A stretch of DNA of 22,490 bases, taken from IMG/VR virus record IMGVR_UViG_3300042560_001600, positions 1 through 22,490 of that record. The stretch is one strand, 5' to 3'. The notes under the pieces are model-generated. The model did no database searches. It saw only the letters and a program-made list of their open reading frames with translations, and was not told the DNA's origin. The stretch's first letter is position 1. Each line of letters opens with the position of its first letter. This DNA is from a virus. This document shows positions 7,290 through 13,160 of the stretch, piece after piece. The position numbers and the translations under genes were made by a program.

Positions 7290-7780
7290 GGTCTTTTGGT
7301 TTTAAAGTGTACCCCGTACTTGAGCAAATTCGCAATTTCGGTAAAGATATCGTCAGTCGAAAGCGACCCTTTTTCGTCGTTTGTGATACGTTGCCAAAAG
7401 GCCAGGGCGACGGCGTTGAAATCGTTTTCCCAAAAATCGGCGACCTGGTGCAAGGCAATCTCGACGCTCGAGCCGTAAGTCTTACCGTCACGGTAAGCGA
7501 AAAGATCGAAAACACGAGAGCGGCCCGAGAACCCGCCAACGTCGACGACGAGAATGATCGACCCGTCGGGCATTGGTACCGGCTTAAAAAAGTCGGTTGT
7601 GTTGGTCCCGTCGCCGGCGACCGGTGTAAGCTCGTCGATTGCCTTTCGGGTGAGGGTGATCGTTTCGGCGACCTGGTCGATTGCCGCCGGTGAAAGGGGC
7701 TCTTTTTTAAGAACCTCTCTCAGATTGTCGAGGTTAACCCTGAGGGCCCCTAACAATGTAAAAACTTGAGTTTTGCTCAT
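7286..7780 (-). CDS. Unknown 164-residue early phage protein
   Basis: The protein has a helical N-terminal third (MSKTQVFTLLGALRVNLDNL to about residue 50) and a central region with PMPDGSIILVVDVGGFSGRS (69-88), which looks like a strand-turn-strand. A helical C-terminal half follows, with the aromatic segment FWENDFNAVALAFWQRITND. No catalytic motif or family is recognised. The start at 7780 is supported by an AAAACCCATTTTTCACA leader shared with two other genes of this operon. The end overlaps the downstream GTG-started micro-gene by 4 bases, and the 5' end overlaps the preceding four-cysteine gene by 47 bases. It belongs to the leftward early operon with the ATPase and SSB-like protein, so a role in DNA metabolism or host takeover is possible but unproven. 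Confidence 0.75.
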   Translation of the reverse strand: MSKTQVFTLLGALRVNLDNLREVLKKEPLSPAAIDQVAETITLTRKAIDELTPVAGDGTNTTDFFKPVPMPDGSIILVVDVGGFSGRSRVFDLFAYRDGKTYGSSVEIALHQVADFWENDFNAVALAFWQRITNDEKGSLSTDDIFTEIANLLKYGVHFKTKRP

Positions 7781-7919
7781 TGTGAAAAATGGGTTTTGAT
7801 TGGTTTGAGTAATTGTTGCACCCGCCGTTTCGGTGAGTAATTTTCGGCAACCGGCCCCGGTTACAAAGCGGGTCGCCGCCTCGGTTGGCGAGGAAAAAGA
7901 TACAAGAGTTGCAATTCAT
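7734..7919 (-). CDS. Small four-cysteine (probable metal-binding) protein
   Basis: A 61-codon leftward frame. The ATG at 7919 follows the ATPase stop (TGA at 7927-7925) after five bases; an in-frame TTG at 7928 overlapping that stop is an alternative start. The peptide has Cys at positions 3, 6, 19 and 34 (C-x2-C-x12-C-x14-C), in MNCNSCIFFLANRGGDPLC and later GGCNNY. A closely similar spacing occurs in the small protein at 20424-20588, which also ends the motif with Cys then an aromatic residue. This suggests one zinc (or Fe-S) site in a knuckle-like mini-domain. After residue 37 the sequence is polar and may be disordered. The last 47 bases overlap the next gene. Function unknown. Confidence 0.65.
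   Translation of the reverse strand: MNCNSCIFFLANRGGDPLCNRGRLPKITHRNGGCNNYSNQSKPIFHNEQNSSFYIVRGPQG
7781..7797 (-). promoter_or_regulatory. Conserved start-leader AAAACCCATTTTTCACA
   Basis: This sequence lies immediately upstream of the ATG at 7780 and inside the end of the four-cysteine gene. The same AAAACCCA core, at a similar distance from the start, occurs before the SSB-like gene (9999-10014) and the ATPase gene (9143-9155). It has no Shine-Dalgarno character, so it may be a translation-initiation signal or a binding site for a phage regulator. Confidence 0.5.
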
Positions 7920-7924
7920 TGGGC

Positions 7925-9142
7925 TCAATTTTCGATTATTTCAACGGTAACACCCTCGCGGTTACCCTCGCGGTCAACGAGCTCAACAAAGAGTTGCAAG
8001 TCGTTCTCTTTCGCCCATTGCTCAACAGACGACAAATGTTCGGTGTCGAGTAAAGAACCGTCAAAGCGAGCGATACGAACCTCGCCCAACATTTTGAGAC
8101 CGATACCAAGGCCGGCGATAATTTGCGAGCTTGTGTTGTTTTGGTTGAGCTCAAAAGGTAAACCGTCGAGTAAAAATTGATCACCGTCAAAGGTTACGCC
8201 AGGGACACCCTCGAGCGCCTGATTGATAAGCGACTCTTTCTCGGTTCTAAGTTCGACGTTTCTCGCCTCGGCGAGCTCGATACTCTTTTGAATTTTTTCG
8301 CGGCGCTCATTGCCCTCTTTTGCGGCCCTGGCCTCGCGAATTTTCCGGTTGTTCTCGTCGAGCTCGGTGACGGCTTTATTGAGCGGCTCGAGTTCGACCC
8401 TGGTTTGTTTTGAAACCCAGGCTTGACCCTTTTCGATTTCGTCGACGATCGTCGAGAGTTCTTTTTCAAGCTCGGCAATTTTGTCCCTGAGCTCTTTGCC
8501 CTTTTGAACCTTTTCGCCGAGTTTTTTCTCAAAGTCGTCAATTGCCCGGTTTTTCTCTTTGGCCTTATCGAGCTCGGCGACGGCCTGAGCGGCCGATTTT
8601 TCCTCGAGAGCGGCGAGTTTCTCGTCAAAAGGCAAAAGCTCAACCCTGACGAGCTCTTTTTTCTCAATAGTGATAAGCTCGTTGTTCTCTTTATACTCTT
8701 GGTCGATTGCGACGGTATTGATACCGCAAACTTTGAGGAAATAATCGAGTTTTTCTTTCGGGCTCTTTTGCATAAACTCGAAAGGGTTAAAATCGACGGT
8801 TCCGACCAGGGCGTTGAGACGCGCACGGGGCGACTCTTTCACCTCGACGCCGTCCTCGACAAAGGTGAGGGTCTGTTTTACCTTGCCTTTCGAGTCGCGT
8901 TTATAGTTCACGATCACACCGACGCCGCCGCCGAGATCGACCTCGACCTTGCCCTCTTTGGCGTCTTTTTTTAGCGGTTCCGACGGGGTATTTTTACCCG
9001 TCAAAGCGGTAAACACCGCGTCAATAAACGAGGTCTTGCCTGAGCCGTTTTTTCCCAGGACATAAACCGAATGACCGTCGAGGGTATGCGATACACCCGA
9101 GAGGCCCTTGAAATTTACGATTTCGATACGTTCAACTTTCAT
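7925..9142 (-). CDS. Rad50/SMC-like phage ATPase
   Basis: The 405-residue protein is an ABC-type coiled-coil ATPase. The N-terminal lobe has IEIVNFKGL (an SMC/Rad50 'i.nFkg' opening) and Walker A GKNGSGKT at 30-37. A Q-loop-like segment NPFEFMQKSP lies near 119-128. Residues about 150-310 form a charged coiled coil (KIAELEKELSTIVDEIEK and similar). The C-terminal lobe has a signature-like NTSSQIIAGLGIGL (336-349) and a Walker B position ending in DGSLLD (361-366), where the usual catalytic Glu is Gly. To my knowledge 'DGSLLD' recurs in small phage ATPases of this type, so the change may be family-specific rather than a loss. There is no zinc hook and no adjacent Mre11-like nuclease. It probably acts on DNA ends with the SSB-like protein encoded upstream in the same operon. 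Confidence 0.8.
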   Translation of the reverse strand: MKVERIEIVNFKGLSGVSHTLDGHSVYVLGKNGSGKTSFIDAVFTALTGKNTPSEPLKKDAKEGKVEVDLGGGVGVIVNYKRDSKGKVKQTLTFVEDGVEVKESPRARLNALVGTVDFNPFEFMQKSPKEKLDYFLKVCGINTVAIDQEYKENNELITIEKKELVRVELLPFDEKLAALEEKSAAQAVAELDKAKEKNRAIDDFEKKLGEKVQKGKELRDKIAELEKELSTIVDEIEKGQAWVSKQTRVELEPLNKAVTELDENNRKIREARAAKEGNERREKIQKSIELAEARNVELRTEKESLINQALEGVPGVTFDGDQFLLDGLPFELNQNNTSSQIIAGLGIGLKMLGEVRIARFDGSLLDTEHLSSVEQWAKENDLQLFVELVDREGNREGVTVEIIEN

Positions 9143-9155
9143 TTGATTGGGTTTT
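9143..9155 (-). promoter_or_regulatory. Conserved start-leader AAAACCCAATCAA
   Basis: Directly upstream of the ATPase ATG (9142) and a short distance downstream of the tRNA-like gene. It shares AAAACCCA with the leaders at 7781-7797 and 9999-10014 but has a shorter spacer to the ATG. Confidence 0.45.
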
Positions 9156-9163
9156 GAAATTAG

Positions 9164-9235
9164 ACCAGGCGGCGAGATTCGAACTCGCGACTTAACGGCT
9201 TTTTACCGTCGGCTTTACCACTTAGCTACGCCCGG
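9164..9235 (-). tRNA. tRNA-like gene, anomalous anticodon loop (AAA at 34-36 if functional)
   Basis: The reverse strand folds as a 72-nt cloverleaf. The acceptor stem is CCGGGCG with CGCCTGG (one G-U), followed by U73. The D-arm is GCT-AAGTGGTAA-AGC, the anticodon stem GACGG/CCGTT, the variable loop AAGTC, and the T-arm GCGAG-TTCGAAT-CTCGC. D-loop GG and T-loop TTCGAAT are canonical. The anticodon loop is TAAAAAG: position 33 is A instead of the near-universal U, and the formal anticodon would be AAA (Phe), an unusual choice in bacteria. CCA is not encoded. It lies within the leftward operon between the SSB-like gene and the ATPase gene. It may be a diverged tRNA, a decoy, or a tRNA with altered decoding; the amino acid is not assignable. 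Confidence 0.7.
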
Positions 9236-9289
9236 AAAATACCCCGACGACATTCGCCGCCGGGGCCTTTACCTATTTAACCAAAACTC

Positions 9290-9308
9290 GGGCGGTAACC
9301 GGCCGCCC
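9290..9308 (-). terminator. Possible hairpin terminator or processing signal after the SSB-like gene
   Basis: A 6-bp stem GGGCGG/CCGCCC with a 7-nt loop sits six bases beyond the SSB-like gene's stop. On the leftward strand it is followed by GAGTTTTGG, a weak T-tract. It could attenuate transcription into the tRNA-like and ATPase genes or mark the 5' side of tRNA processing. Evidence is limited to the fold. Confidence 0.35.
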
Positions 9309-9314
9309 AAAGCC

Positions 9315-9998
9315 TTAAAATGGTGGCTTGTCCTCAGAGTCGTCGTCGCTTGCGGCGCTCACCTCGTCGGCCGGGGTTTCGTCCTCGGCCTCAGCAACCG
9401 GGCGCTCAATTTTGAGCTCTTTCCATTCGACCGAGGTGACAACCGAGTCTTGCACGAACTCGGGCAACTTGAGAAACTCTTTTTTGAGGTCCTCTTTGTC
9501 GAGAGCGTAAGCGAAAACAACCGTTTCAGTGTCCTCGTGCAGTTTGCCGATTTTCATACCTTTCGGGGGCTTGCTCACCGACGCGACGCTCGCGTAAGTG
9601 TTTTTTGTTGTCTCGCTCGTCTTGTTGGTGATTGACAACATACACTCGACACCAACGACGCCGGTGATATCGAAAGCCTCGAGCTCGTCTTTCGTGAACG
9701 CCTTACCGCGCCAAGCCTCGAGGTCTTTTTTGAGGTTTGCTTTGTCGCTGAGGCTGAGGGTGTACTCTTTCGAGATATGGCGAGGCTTCATTACGCCGTC
9801 AATTTCGATAAACTCGTCGGGCAATTCCCAAAAAATACGAACCCGGTTCACTTTGATTTTTTTACCCTGGTAACTGTCCTCGACGGTTCCAATGTGGGCC
9901 ATACCGTAACAACGAGCACCGTATGAGCCGGGCTCAATTGCGGGCGTTCCTGAGCCCTTTGAACTTGCGACAATTGCCGCTTTTGGTTTTGTTGACAT
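9315..9998 (-). CDS. Single-stranded DNA-binding (OB-fold) phage protein with SSB-type C-terminal tail
   Basis: The 227-residue protein has a beta-rich core resembling a phage family used as SSB in replication/recombination modules. A leading 'PGSYGARCYGMAHIGTVEDS', VNRVRIFWELPDEF, KPRHISKEYTLSLSDKANLK, then WRGKAFTKDELEAFDITGVV and VECMLSITNK occur in that order. The last 40 residues are acidic and low-complexity and end SDDDSEDKPPF, the form of the SSB C-terminal peptide (acidic, then a terminal P-x-F or PF) that recruits repair and replication proteins. The gene follows the 91-residue gene closely and has an AAAACCCATTTTTCAA leader that overlaps that gene's stop. Operon partnership with the Rad50-like ATPase suggests recombination or replication-end processing. 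The OB-fold is inferred, not demonstrated. Confidence 0.7.
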   Translation of the reverse strand: MSTKPKAAIVASSKGSGTPAIEPGSYGARCYGMAHIGTVEDSYQGKKIKVNRVRIFWELPDEFIEIDGVMKPRHISKEYTLSLSDKANLKKDLEAWRGKAFTKDELEAFDITGVVGVECMLSITNKTSETTKNTYASVASVSKPPKGMKIGKLHEDTETVVFAYALDKEDLKKEFLKLPEFVQDSVVTSVEWKELKIERPVAEAEDETPADEVSAASDDDSEDKPPF

Positions 9999-10014
9999 TT
10001 GAAAAATGGGTTTT
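9999..10014 (-). promoter_or_regulatory. Conserved start-leader AAAACCCATTTTTCAA
   Basis: Immediately upstream of the SSB-like ATG (9998). It is almost identical over 15 bases to the leader at 7781-7797 in front of the 164-residue gene. The upstream gene's TAA (10015-10013) overlaps its first bases. Confidence 0.5.
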
Positions 10015-10288
10015 AAAAGATTTTTTCGCCTTTTTGATTTCGCGACTCATACTCGACGGCGAGGTTTTCGAGTAAGTCGGTGATTTCCTCGTCAACAATT
10101 CGCAAGGTGAGCACGTTGTTGACGCGAGAGCTTTTTTTGTAAGTGTTGAACTCGGGAAACCTCGAGACGAACAAAGAGATCACCCCAGGGGGTAACCGTT
10201 TTTTCACCTCGAGAACGCGAGCCTTGAGAGCGTCAACCTCAACGGTCGAGCGCCTCTCTCTTTCGGGTTCTTTTTTTTGTTGTGACAT
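10013..10288 (-). CDS. Small basic protein, first gene of the leftward operon, unknown
   Basis: The start is set at ATG 10288 (MSQQKKEPERERRSTVEVDA). The open frame extends 27 codons further upstream, but that part covers the promoter and has no phage-like codon use. The 91-residue product has a charged, probably disordered N-terminus, a helix (about 15-35, VDALKARVLEVKKRLPPGV), and a C-terminal part with RVNNVLTLRIVDEEITDLLE. The centre (SLFVSRFPEFNTYKKSSRVN) is basic and could contact nucleic acid. As the first gene behind an early promoter and divergent from the methyltransferase gene, it is a candidate regulator of the control region at 10289-10417. No helix-turn-helix can be confirmed by eye, and no family is recognised. 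Confidence 0.7.
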   Translation of the reverse strand: MSQQKKEPERERRSTVEVDALKARVLEVKKRLPPGVISLFVSRFPEFNTYKKSSRVNNVLTLRIVDEEITDLLENLAVEYESRNQKGEKIF

Positions 10289-10308
10289 TTTCGATTGAAT
10301 TATTTCGG

Positions 10309-10341
10309 CAAATATAAGCTCAAGGTCATTGAGTTTACAAA
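10309..10341 (-). promoter_or_regulatory. Bacteroidota-type promoter for the leftward operon
   Basis: On the reverse strand TTTG (10341-10338), a 21-nt spacer and TATATTTG (10316-10309) match the Bacteroidota consensus TTTG / TAnnTTTG in sequence and spacing. Transcription would start around 10302, about 14 bases before the ATG at 10288. Confidence 0.7.
10321..10337. repeat. Operator-like direct repeat, copy 1
   Basis: CAAGGTCATTGAGTTTA, matched at 16 of 17 positions by copy 2 at 10377-10393. This copy lies inside the spacer between the two boxes of the leftward promoter, so a protein bound here would block it. Confidence 0.6.
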
Positions 10342-10376
10342 CCCGAATAAATTTAACTTTTTTTAACAAATAAACA

Positions 10377-10393
10377 CAAGGTCGTTGAGTTTA
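10377..10393. repeat. Operator-like direct repeat, copy 2
   Basis: CAAGGTCGTTGAGTTTA, 56 bases from copy 1 in the same orientation. Its last two bases are the TA of the rightward TATGTTTG box, so the repeat abuts or overlaps that promoter element. Confidence 0.6.
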
Positions 10394-10399
10394 TGTTTG
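10392..10399 (+). promoter_or_regulatory. Possible rightward -7 box for the methyltransferase gene
   Basis: TATGTTTG fits TAnnTTTG exactly and lies 18 bases before the methyltransferase ATG. No TTTG or TTG is found at the expected -33 distance, so the promoter may be activator-dependent. Confidence 0.45.
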
Positions 10400-10417
10400 C
10401 AAAAATTTATTTATTGT

Positions 10418-11542
10418 ATGAATGTTCTTTCTCTTTTTGACGGCATGAGTTGCGGGCAAGTCGCGCTCAGTCGTCTCGGTGTAAAACCTGAAAAGTATTT
10501 CGCGTCTGAAATTGACAAGTACGCGATACAAGTGACTCAAAAAAACTTTCCCGAAACCGTTCAACTCGGCGACGTTCAACAAATTGACGTTTCCAAATTG
10601 CCAAAAATTGACCTTTTGATCGGCGGCTCACCTTGTCAAGGCTTTAGCGTCGCCGGAAAAGGTTTAAATTTTGAGGACCTCCGGAGCAAGTTGTTTTTCG
10701 ATTTTGTGCGAATAAAAAACGAATTGCAAGAGCTCAACCCTGACCTTTTCTTTTTGCTCGAAAACGTAAAAATGAAAACCGAATGGGTCGATATTATCTC
10801 TCAACACTTGGGCGTTAAACCGATTTCAATAAACTCAAGCCTTGTATCGGCTCAAAACAGGGTTCGGCTTTATTGGACCAATATACCGAACGTAACACAG
10901 CCCGAGGACAAGGGTATTTTTACGAAAGACATTCTCGAGGAAAATGTGAGCTCAAAGTACGAGATCACCCCGAAAAATTACGAATACATAAAAGCCAAAA
11001 ATCGAGAGGCAAAAAAGCACGTCGGCGTTGACCTTGATAAAGCGATATGTTTGACCGCTCGGTCGGCCGACTCTTGGAATCAAAACTATGTTACAATAGA
11101 CCGAAAAGGCAACCTAAAGAAAAACCAAACGAAAGCGGCTTATTTACAGGTTGGCGGTCATGGTGCCGGTAATCATTCAGACATGGACCTTATCGCTGAA
11201 AAAAAGCGTTTTTTGATACCAATACCAAAAGAAAACGACTCTCGCGAAATCATTCAGATCAATGAGTCAACCGAAAGCAACGGTCGACAACCGTTTCAGC
11301 AAAATAGAGTTTACCACGCTGAGGGTTTGTCGCCTCAAGTTTCAACAACAGAACAAATGAACGTTTTCGTTTATGATAAAATTCGTAGATACACCCCCGT
11401 TGAATGCGAAAGGCTTCAAACTTTACCGGATAATTACACCGACGGCGTTTCTGATACTCAACGTTACCGAATGCTCGGCAACGGTTGGACCGTTGATGTT
11501 ATCGTTCATATTTTAGGAAATTTACCAAGCTCAATAATATGA
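10418..11542 (+). CDS. Orphan C5-cytosine DNA methyltransferase
   Basis: The start is set at ATG 10418, which gives the canonical opening MNVLSLFDGMSCGQVALSRL; the frame upstream of it overlaps the promoter. The 374-residue enzyme shows motif I (FDGMSCGQ), motif II-like FASEIDKYA, motif IV GGSPCQGFS with the catalytic Cys73, motif VI ENV (115-117), motif VIII QNRVR (146-150) and motif X LGNGWTVDVI near the C-terminus. It transfers a methyl group from S-adenosylmethionine to cytosine C5; target sequence unknown. No restriction endonuclease is adjacent, so it probably protects phage DNA from host restriction or alters regulation. Its codon choices differ from those of its neighbours (CAG in varied contexts, no CCWGG sites seen), suggesting recent transfer. 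It overlaps the next gene by ATGA. Confidence 0.92.
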   Translation: MNVLSLFDGMSCGQVALSRLGVKPEKYFASEIDKYAIQVTQKNFPETVQLGDVQQIDVSKLPKIDLLIGGSPCQGFSVAGKGLNFEDLRSKLFFDFVRIKNELQELNPDLFFLLENVKMKTEWVDIISQHLGVKPISINSSLVSAQNRVRLYWTNIPNVTQPEDKGIFTKDILEENVSSKYEITPKNYEYIKAKNREAKKHVGVDLDKAICLTARSADSWNQNYVTIDRKGNLKKNQTKAAYLQVGGHGAGNHSDMDLIAEKKRFLIPIPKENDSREIIQINESTESNGRQPFQQNRVYHAEGLSPQVSTTEQMNVFVYDKIRRYTPVECERLQTLPDNYTDGVSDTQRYRMLGNGWTVDVIVHILGNLPSSII

Positions 11543-11970
11543 CCCCAATCGAAAAAACCCTCAACGACCTCATTCTCGCCTCGAGAGAGGTCGTCAAGTC
11601 AATCAAAAAAAACGAGATACCAAGCGGCTCGAGTTACGACCGCCTAAAAATCGCGCTCGAAACCCTTGACACCCAACCAACAGACGAGAGAACCGCCCCC
11701 TTGCGTCTGTTGTGGACGCCTGGCGGTGTGCTCTCGAATTTTTCCGTTGAGTTTGGCTCTCGATACCACAACCCGAGAAACCCGAGCGATACGATCGTAA
11801 GAAAAACCGTCGACGCAATCGCTCACGGCTCGAGTTCTTACGAAATGCTTGAGGCCCTGGTTGACGTGATCGACAAACAACAAGCCCAACTTGCCGAGGT
11901 CCTCTCGACCTTGCCCGTTGGTCACGGCTCACCTGGTACCCGTACAATCGTAATAAAGTCGGAACAATGA
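11539..11970 (+). CDS. Unknown 143-residue protein
   Basis: The N-terminus is helical (MTPIEKTLNDLILASREVVK), followed by a polar middle with RLLWTPGGVLSNFSVEFGSR (57-76). A long helix follows (about 95-125: SSYEMLEALVDVIDKQQAQL) and a short tail ends in TRTIVIKSEQ. No motif or family is recognised. It is linked by 4-base ATGA overlaps to the methyltransferase gene upstream and to the 88-residue gene downstream. Codon use is that of the phage core genes, not of the methyltransferase, so the overlap with the latter must have formed when that gene arrived or been kept since. A role in early replication or host interaction is only a guess from position. Confidence 0.7.
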   Translation: MTPIEKTLNDLILASREVVKSIKKNEIPSGSSYDRLKIALETLDTQPTDERTAPLRLLWTPGGVLSNFSVEFGSRYHNPRNPSDTIVRKTVDAIAHGSSSYEMLEALVDVIDKQQAQLAEVLSTLPVGHGSPGTRTIVIKSEQ

Positions 11971-12233
11971 AAAGCAAGTCTCAAATAAAAATCGGCGCCG
12001 TTTACACAATGAAACGCCGCCGGGGCGATATGGCCGAACGGGTGACCGCCCTCGAGTTTTTACCCGGCTCTCATACCGTCGTAAAGGTTCGGGTCAACGA
12101 TATCGACCCCCAGGTTTGGGGCAAAGAGAACGCATTTGTTGACGTTCATATCTCGCACCTGACCGCCGAGCTCTTGCCCAGGTTTCACGATATGGTGATC
12201 AACGACCGCACCCCCGTAAAATTCGACCAATGA
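11967..12233 (+). CDS. Unknown 88-residue protein, small beta-barrel candidate
   Basis: The peptide starts MKSKSQIKIGAVYTMKRRRG and alternates basic and hydrophobic residues in several probable strands (ERVTALEFLPGSHTVVKVRV, then FVDVHISHLTAELL). This pattern suggests a small SH3- or OB-like barrel, possibly nucleic-acid binding given the KRRRGD turn. No family is recognised. It overlaps the preceding gene (ATGA at 11967-11970) and the RNase H gene (ATGA at 12230-12233), so it is translated as part of this tightly packed replication cluster. Confidence 0.7.
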   Translation: MKSKSQIKIGAVYTMKRRRGDMAERVTALEFLPGSHTVVKVRVNDIDPQVWGKENAFVDVHISHLTAELLPRFHDMVINDRTPVKFDQ

Positions 12234-12754
12234 CCGAGCTCAAGATTATCACCGTAAACACCGACGCGAGTTTTCACCCCCGGCACAAAGTCGGGGGTTG
12301 GGCTTTTTGGATTGTTTGCGACGCCTTTCGTTGGCGCAAACACGGGCCTTTGAAATCTCGGCCCGCCCATTGTCACGACGCCGAGCTTATGGCCCTGGGA
12401 AACGCTTTTTTTTACCTTGGCAAGGTGCCGGGCTTTTCGGTTCGTAAGGTCGTCGTCAATTGCGACTCAAAGGCCGCAATTCATTCGCTCGAGAACTCAA
12501 GCGATACACCGGTCGCCCGCCGGGTCAAAAAGCTCGTTGACCAGGCGCTCAAACACCTGGGCGCCGAGATTGAGTTTCGTCACGTCCGGGCTCACTCAGG
12601 CGAGACCGACGCCCGCTCAATCGTCAACGCCTGGTGTGACGAGAAAGCAAAGGCGGCAATGTGGGCGAAATTTCACGGTAAGAAAAAGCAAAAGCAAAAG
12701 CCAAAACCCAAACGCAAGGCGCCCGTCGAGGTTCGCTTGCCTTACAAAGATTGA
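12230..12754 (+). CDS. rnhA: Ribonuclease HI
   Basis: The 174-residue protein keeps the four acidic residues of RNase HI: Asp12 in VNTDASF, Glu52 in HDAELMAL, Asp79 in VNCDSKAA and Asp137 in NAWCDEKAK. The active-site His122 is present in FRHVRAHSGETDA. It cleaves the RNA strand of RNA-DNA hybrids, fitting primer removal or R-loop processing during phage replication. The basic-protrusion helix of the E. coli enzyme is short or absent. Instead the C-terminus carries a lysine-rich extension (about 149-165) that may bind nucleic acid. It overlaps the upstream gene by ATGA and is two genes upstream of the SF2 helicase. A GC hairpin followed by a T-run lies near its 5' end (12276-12298) but is probably only coding sequence. 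Confidence 0.9.
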   Translation: MTELKIITVNTDASFHPRHKVGGWAFWIVCDAFRWRKHGPLKSRPAHCHDAELMALGNAFFYLGKVPGFSVRKVVVNCDSKAAIHSLENSSDTPVARRVKKLVDQALKHLGAEIEFRHVRAHSGETDARSIVNAWCDEKAKAAMWAKFHGKKKQKQKPKPKRKAPVEVRLPYKD

Positions 12755-12755
12755 A

Positions 12756-13080
12756 ATGAGAATACTCAAAACCAAAATCGACGACCCTTTCGTAACGGGG
12801 CGAAATATTTCACGCAACCCTGACCCTTTCGGTAAAAGAGGGCCGAGCTCAGGCCCTCAAGACGTTCGACGTTTTGCTCGTCGGTTTCGACCTGGCCGAT
12901 ATAAAGGAACGAGCCGAGTCGCCCGAGTACATAAAAGCCTCGCTTTGGCCGTATCGAAAAAATTTCGATACCTCGAAAGTCGTAAGCGTTCAAAAAATAG
13001 AGATCACAAAGAGCGCCGGGTTTACCGTGCACCCGCTCGACCCTGTAATCGAAACAACCGGCGAAATTTCCTTTCATTAA
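12756..13080 (+). pseudogene. Small gene interrupted by a +1 frameshift at a GGGG run
   Basis: Reading starts at ATG 12756, one base after the RNase H stop, with a coding-like segment MRILKTKIDDPFVTG. The frame then loses phage-like codon use after GGGG at 12797-12800. Removing one G continues into GEIFHATLTLSVKEGRAQAL, DVLLVGFDLADIKERAESPE and a sensible end at TAA 13080, for a total of about 107 residues. The restored protein is mixed helix/strand, rich in Lys/Glu/Asp like its neighbours, and unrecognised. The downstream frame has no good ATG or GTG of its own before TTG 12874. Explanations are a sequencing error in the homopolymer, a real inactivating insertion, or programmed +1 frameshifting. 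The opposite strand has a long open frame here, judged a shadow. Confidence 0.6.
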
Positions 13081-13160
13081 AAACTTGTTGAAAAAGGGCC
13101 CGTCGACCAGGTTGACACCGGCTTGATTTATGGGCACCTTGCAACCGCAATTTTCACCTT
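13081..13160. other. Gap before the helicase with coding-like in-frame continuation
   Basis: The 80 bases between the interrupted gene's TAA and the helicase ATG read, in the same frame as that gene, as LVEKGPVDQVDTGLIYGHLA without any start codon of the usual kind. Codon choice is phage-like. Either the interrupted gene once ran longer, past a TAA that is new or suppressed, or this is coincidence. No promoter or hairpin was seen. Confidence 0.4.

Noticed and set aside
7153-7539. Reverse-strand frame of 128 codons
   Set aside because: It is out of frame with the chained genes at 7146-7780, is Arg/Ser/Pro-rich and is explained by them.
8423-8974. Long forward frame of 183 codons
   Set aside because: Antisense shadow of the Rad50-like ATPase; Phe/Leu-rich product with no motif.
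10289-10369. 27-codon upstream extension of the first leftward gene
   Set aside because: It would place the promoter boxes inside the coding region; ATG 10288 fits the predicted transcript start.
12276-12298. GC hairpin ACCCCCG/CGGGGGT followed by TGGGCTTTTT inside the RNase H gene
   Set aside because: It resembles a terminator, but every base is used by a well-conserved coding region, so chance is the simpler reading without transcript data.
12766-13137. A 123-codon reverse-strand frame (GTG start) opposite the interrupted gene
   Set aside because: Its triplets align with the forward frame, so it inherits antisense codon bias. It is very Phe-rich like other antisense shadows in this genome, and its end (RRFWF) falls where the forward frame is clearly coding.
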